Shown here: piece by piece, positions 60,241-64,000 of the stretch
How the letters are laid out: the number at the start of each line of letters is the position of its first letter
Numbering within the stretch: position 1 is the stretch's first letter
Assembly: GCF_905475395.1 (NCBI RefSeq)
Contig: NC_058342.1
Coordinates: 24,338,640-24,402,639 of the forward strand
Direction: 5' to 3'
DNA: 64,000 nucleotides
DNA from: Chrysoperla carnea
Lineage: Eukaryota > Arthropoda > Insecta > Neuroptera > Chrysopidae
Program-made: the position numbers and the translations under genes
Notes under the pieces: generated by a model
Database searches by the model: none
The model's input: only the letters and a program-made list of their open reading frames with translations
What the model was told of the DNA's origin: nothing

Positions 60241-60365
60241 AAGTGAAAACAAACAATTGACTGAGTTAATTGTTGAAATAACCTACATAAAAATGTAAAT
60301 ATAACATATATCAATGTATACTAAGTTTAGTCCCAAGTGTGTAACGCTCAAAATTTTTGATGCTA
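60241..60365. repeat. Rep1 terminal pieces in opposite orientations
   Basis: A + strand left end (aagtgaaaacaaacaattga, 60241-60290) is followed by a minus-strand 3' end (gtatactaagtttagtccca, about 60318-60365), a rearranged relic. Confidence 0.65.
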
Positions 60366-60369
60366 TTGG

Positions 60370-60555
60370 AGTAATTTTCAAAATATCGAAAATTGAAAAT
60401 TTTATTTAATTATTTAGCTTTCGATATTTCGAAAAGCACGGCAGATATCGAAAAATTTTATTCTTATTTTTCGTCTACATTCATGAAGTTATAACAAAGT
60501 TTGAAATCAGGTACAAATAATTACAATTCTAAATCTAAAATTGCCTTGGTACTAT
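60370..60555. repeat. Rep2 end fragment
   Basis: aaaatatcgaaaattgaaaa through ttgccttggtactatctt. Same subtype as the 33.4-kb fragment. Adjacent to Rep1 pieces. Confidence 0.65.
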
Positions 60556-60963
60556 CTTAATTTGTTTTAATAATTTATTAAAATATAACTTGAAAAAGAA
60601 CCCTTTTAAAACGTCGTTATAACCGATTATGACTGTATATATTTTTAAATAATTAATATTTTTTATTGAAAAAATTCGATTCATATCAAAATGTCGTAAC
60701 AATAGAAAGCATATGATCAATTTATTTATAAACGTATTGAGTCACAAATTCATTAACATATTTCGTGAATCGTATATTAACTAAATTTATTAAGCAATAA
60801 TTTATTGCATATATAGATGTTAGTTAGTTCACACAAATTAGAAATTTGGTTCGTTTAATTCTGAAACGATCAATTCCGCAACGTAAATTTTTCTTTTATA
60901 TTTTCTTAAAGGATTTTCGAGATCCATAATTAAAGAACATATAGATTAAGAAATATAATTTGT

Positions 60964-61482
60964 TATACCATGCATATATGTAATATGCAAGGTATACTAA
61001 GTTTAATTCCAAGTTTGTAACGCTTAAAAATATTAGTGCTAAGAACAAAATTTTGGTATAGATGTTCATAAAATCATCTAATTAGCCCATTTCCGGTTGT
61101 CTGTCTGTCGTCTGTCGTCTGCCTGCCCGTCTGTCATCACGATTACTCAAAAACGAAATGAGATATTAGGCTGAAATTTTTATAGCGTACTGAGGACGTA
61201 AAAAGTGAAGTCAAGTTCGTAAATGAGCAACATAGGTCAATTGGATCTTGGTTCCGTAGGTCTTGTAAACCGTTAAACTTTTGTTAAATTTTGAATATTT
61301 TTTCGTAAATATCACTGTTTACCCGTGAGGGGGCCAATTAGGCGGAAATTTTATAATATGTACTATACTTGATTATCAGTTATGTATGTGTCACATGTAT
61401 GTATGTGTAATGTGATAAAGAAATCAACACTGACTATGCATGTATTTCAACAATTAACTCAGTCAATTGTTTGTTTTCACTT
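60964..61482 (-). repeat. Rep1 near full-length copy, minus strand
   Basis: All landmarks present, with a ctgtctgtcgtctgtcgtct run at about 61098-61117. On each side lies a related approximately 60-bp sequence (60898-60955 and 61495-61555, attttcttaaaggattt). Confidence 0.85.
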
Positions 61483-61561
61483 GGTTTTTTTTAAATATTT
61501 TCTTAAAGGATTTTTCGAGATTTATAATTAAAGATCATGTAGAGACTAAGACAGTTAATTT

Positions 61562-61960
61562 ATTTTTGGATTAAATTTAATGAGTCTCATCATTGGTCAT
61601 AATAATGACCGACGATACGGACTCTTTCAAAAATTTACGTGGATTATACCACTTTATCGTATTAAACGATTGTAAATTGTCTCTAGATTGCGTGGTGAGA
61701 TAAGTCCTACACATTAGTATTTAATGAGAGACTTTCAACATACTTCCAGCGAGAGCTTGTATAAATTAATAATTATTTACATTCCATAGATTAAAACAAC
61801 AAATGCCATCTCGTTGTCAAAAATATAACTATTTTACTTCAAAACCATTTAACACAAAAAAAAAAAAATTTAATAAAACCCAAATTCGTTCCTTTTTAAA
61901 ATTATGTTTATTTTTTTATTAATAATTATTTTTTAAATTGTTTTAATGATTTATTAAAAA
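61562..61960 (+). repeat. Rep3 copy
   Basis: Same landmarks; more diverged in the 3' A/T tract. A further tail fragment of this family is at about 60105-60240 (catcccaacgccatctcata). Confidence 0.75.
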
Positions 61961-62637
61961 CAATCATCTTAAAAATATGAAAAAAAAATGTTTATACGCT
62001 GGTTATTTATAATACATACAGCTAATGCCATCTATGGAATATTTATCAGAATGTTGAATCACACAACATAGAAAATATAAAAGTCAATAATTACAATTTA
62101 TATCTTTTATGAAATGTATTATGATTAATATTTTTATTGAATTAAAATAGGAATATTTCTAATTAAAAAATCATACATCAATTTTACCGTTATGGTAAAC
62201 AATTATCAATTAATTTTTTTTTAAAATAATTATATAAACAGATATAACGAGTTAATTTTTAGTTTATACTACATCAATACGTAACTTCCATTATCTAAAT
62301 TAATAGAATGTTGATCAATTATTGATTATTAATTACTTAAATTCTGTAGATGCATAAATCGCATTTCGAAAGTTAACAACGTGCTACTTTATGTTGAAAA
62401 ATTAGGGGCTTAGAAAATCTTGTTGAGTGTTTCACAGGCATTGTATGGTTAAAAAAATACTTAAACCACATTTTTGTATCATTTTCTTTTTATAATTTCA
62501 ATTTTGTATTGCATATTTAAGAAAAAACATCACAAAAAAAAAAAAATCAGCAAAAATCAATAAATATGAGGAAATTTCGAAGCGTTAATTGCTTTTATCG
62601 AAAAATGTTAATCTCAAAGGCAAACATCTTATACCGC

Positions 62638-62741
62638 CGGTGATTTTATGAACACATATACCAGAATTTTGTTCGTAGCATACTTATTTGTAAGCGTTAT
62701 AAACTTGGGACTAAATTTAGTATACCTTGATATATAATTTT
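62638..62741 (+). repeat. Rep1 3'-end fragment
   Basis: ggtgattttatgaacacata to gactaaatttagtatacc. Confidence 0.75.
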
Positions 62742-63268
62742 ATATAGACAGTTTATAAAAACCTACAACTTTGCAGAAAGAATATTTGCCGACTTTCGAA
62801 TTCTTTTCATCAATTGGCGAGTGTTAGGCAATTAAATAACATATCAGTTAAAACATTTGAGGGAAATATTTCGTAACAGTATTTTGGAATTTTATTGAAA
62901 TGTTATTTTGATATGTAGCTTTTTTTCTATTATTCAACATTAACAACAAGAAAAATAAGCCAAGCAGTAAATAGTTGAAGTAATATTTTGCTGTAATATT
63001 GCCGATTTCAGTGAAGTTTGAATTGATAGACAGATAGATCCCATAACACATTGCAAGTAGATAAACTAACGAAAAAGACGGAACACGGAATGGATCAGAT
63101 CCGATGTTCAGTTGTTCGCTCGGTATTACATATAATATTAAATTCAAGTATATAGTTCGTGTTTTAGATATACATCAGTTTGTAGAACCCCGATATCACT
63201 ACGGGGCGCGGTTCCCACCAGAGTCCCTTTACAGTCCCTCTTCGTGAAAAAGTCCCTTTAAAGTGACG

Positions 63269-63983
63269 CACAGTGGAGTATTTATATCAAATTTTCGACC
63301 AAAAGCCAGAAAACTCTTTTGTTTTGTACTGAAAGTTATTTTTTGGTCTAGTTAGATAACCACTTCATCACGAACAGGTCATTTAAGCTACCTCAACCTC
63401 GCCCCCTGCTTGTTTTGTAAGCCGCAATCTATCTGTTCTTACGAATAGTTTGTTATTATTGTTGCCGCTTTCGATTTACCGTGTCATTCAGTTTATGTTC
63501 GCTTTGTTCAATAAAGATTTATATTGGATATTGAAGATGAAGGTTTGCGCTTTATTTATTAGTATTTAATTTTAATGTTTCTATTAATATAATTAAATCT
63601 TTGTGATGCATTAAATTTATCATACTCAAAGCTTTCTGTTTATGTGTCAGGTTTTGTCGGGCAAAATTTGTTGCAGCAAGGCAAAGTTTAAGTATTCTAT
63701 AATATGTTTATGAAAAAAATATTGGGGTGAACTTCCGCCTGTTATTTTACGACTAAGACAAGAATATATTAAGATAGCTTAATGCAAAAGTCAAGAAAAA
63801 AAGAGCATGTTGTTTTCCAGTGAAACTTTGAAATTTGTTGTTGAAACTAATTCCAGAATCACGTTACGTGGAAACAAACGCAAGCATAGTAAAGACAAAA
63901 AGTGGCTCAGAAGCAGAAGAAATTAATTAATTATTGCCAAATATATATTTTAGCCAGAAATTTGATATAAATACTCCAATGTG
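63269..63983. mobile_element. Transib-like non-autonomous element
   Basis: Terminal inverted repeats CACAGTGGAGTATTTATATC (left) and, mirrored, CACATTGGAGTATTTATATC (right). Flanking 5-mers are TGACG (63264-63268) and CGACG (63984-63988), four of five matching. CACAGTG at the tip and a GC-rich 5-bp duplication are the Transib pattern, but family assignment from ends alone is tentative. 715 bp, no transposase frame. A diverged relative in the opposite orientation is at 6315-6872. Confidence 0.6.
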
Positions 63984-64000
63984 CGACGTTATTTAGGTAT

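Larger units (their letters stand above)
57948..64000 (+). other. trh intron 4 (partial, at least 6 kb)
   Basis: Starts at the strong GTGAGT donor after exon 4; no acceptor with a PAS-A continuation was found before the window ends. It is almost entirely repeats: a TA-flanked MITE, two copies of Rep3, Rep1 and Rep2 copies, and a Transib-like element at the right edge. Confidence 0.75.

Noticed and set aside
1-64000. CRISPR arrays, operons, rRNA, bacterial or viral genes
   Set aside because: None seen. The direct repeats present are tRNA duplicates, transposons and microsatellites in a eukaryotic setting.
57948-64000. Further trh exons (rest of PAS-A, PAS-B)
   Set aside because: I looked for the expected continuation after GLSQ on the + strand and found no convincing exon. 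The region is repeat-filled and the exons are presumably beyond the window.

Overview
The window is strongly AT-rich animal DNA. It carries the 5' part of one recognisable protein-coding gene, a set of tRNA-Phe genes and a dense load of transposable-element relics. The gene is trachealess (trh), a bHLH-PAS transcription factor, on the + strand. Its insect-type N-terminus (MLPYQ...[23 protein letters not shown]), with a bHLH and the start of PAS-A, makes this an insect genome. I do not name a species. Nothing bacterial, organellar or viral was recognised.

Layout. 1-20 kb is intergenic: dispersed repeats, Helitron-type elements (2.5 kb, 9.2-10.7 kb), five intact tRNA-Phe(GAA) genes plus one decayed copy (5.7, 11.7 and 12.5 kb), a hAT transposase relic (14.1-14.9 kb), a Jockey-type reverse-transcriptase relic (14.9-15.4 kb) and a tRNA-Leu-derived SINE (18.8 kb). 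20.0-20.9 kb is the trh promoter area and first coding exon. Coding exons 2, 3 and 4 follow at 40.0, 54.4 and 57.9 kb, separated by introns of about 19.2, 14.1 and 3.4 kb. The gene runs off the right edge: only the first 227 codons are present, ending inside PAS-A. The introns hold Tc1/mariner-, pogo-, hAT- and TTAA-type non-autonomous elements, foldback elements, a second SINE, non-LTR retrotransposon fragments and three more tRNA-Phe genes.

The tRNA-Phe genes occur as convergent (+/-) pairs with about 100 bp between members. One pair lies in trh intron 2, and a duplicated copy of its + member lies in intron 3, so trh exon 3 is bracketed by a direct tRNA repeat. One gene has lost the invariant T55, and the + member of one pair has decayed to a pseudogene.

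Points most worth a second look: the apparent GC-AG donor of trh exon 1; the tRNA-Phe duplication around exon 3; a SINE with two clean 8-bp target duplications; an inverted-repeat element at 63.3-64.0 kb whose ends resemble Transib/RAG heptamers; a foldback element at 35.7-36.6 kb whose loop is repeated outside it; and one unclassified repeat with about 15 copies or fragments. I found no convincing multi-gene novel system. All identifications were made by eye; none was tested by database search.
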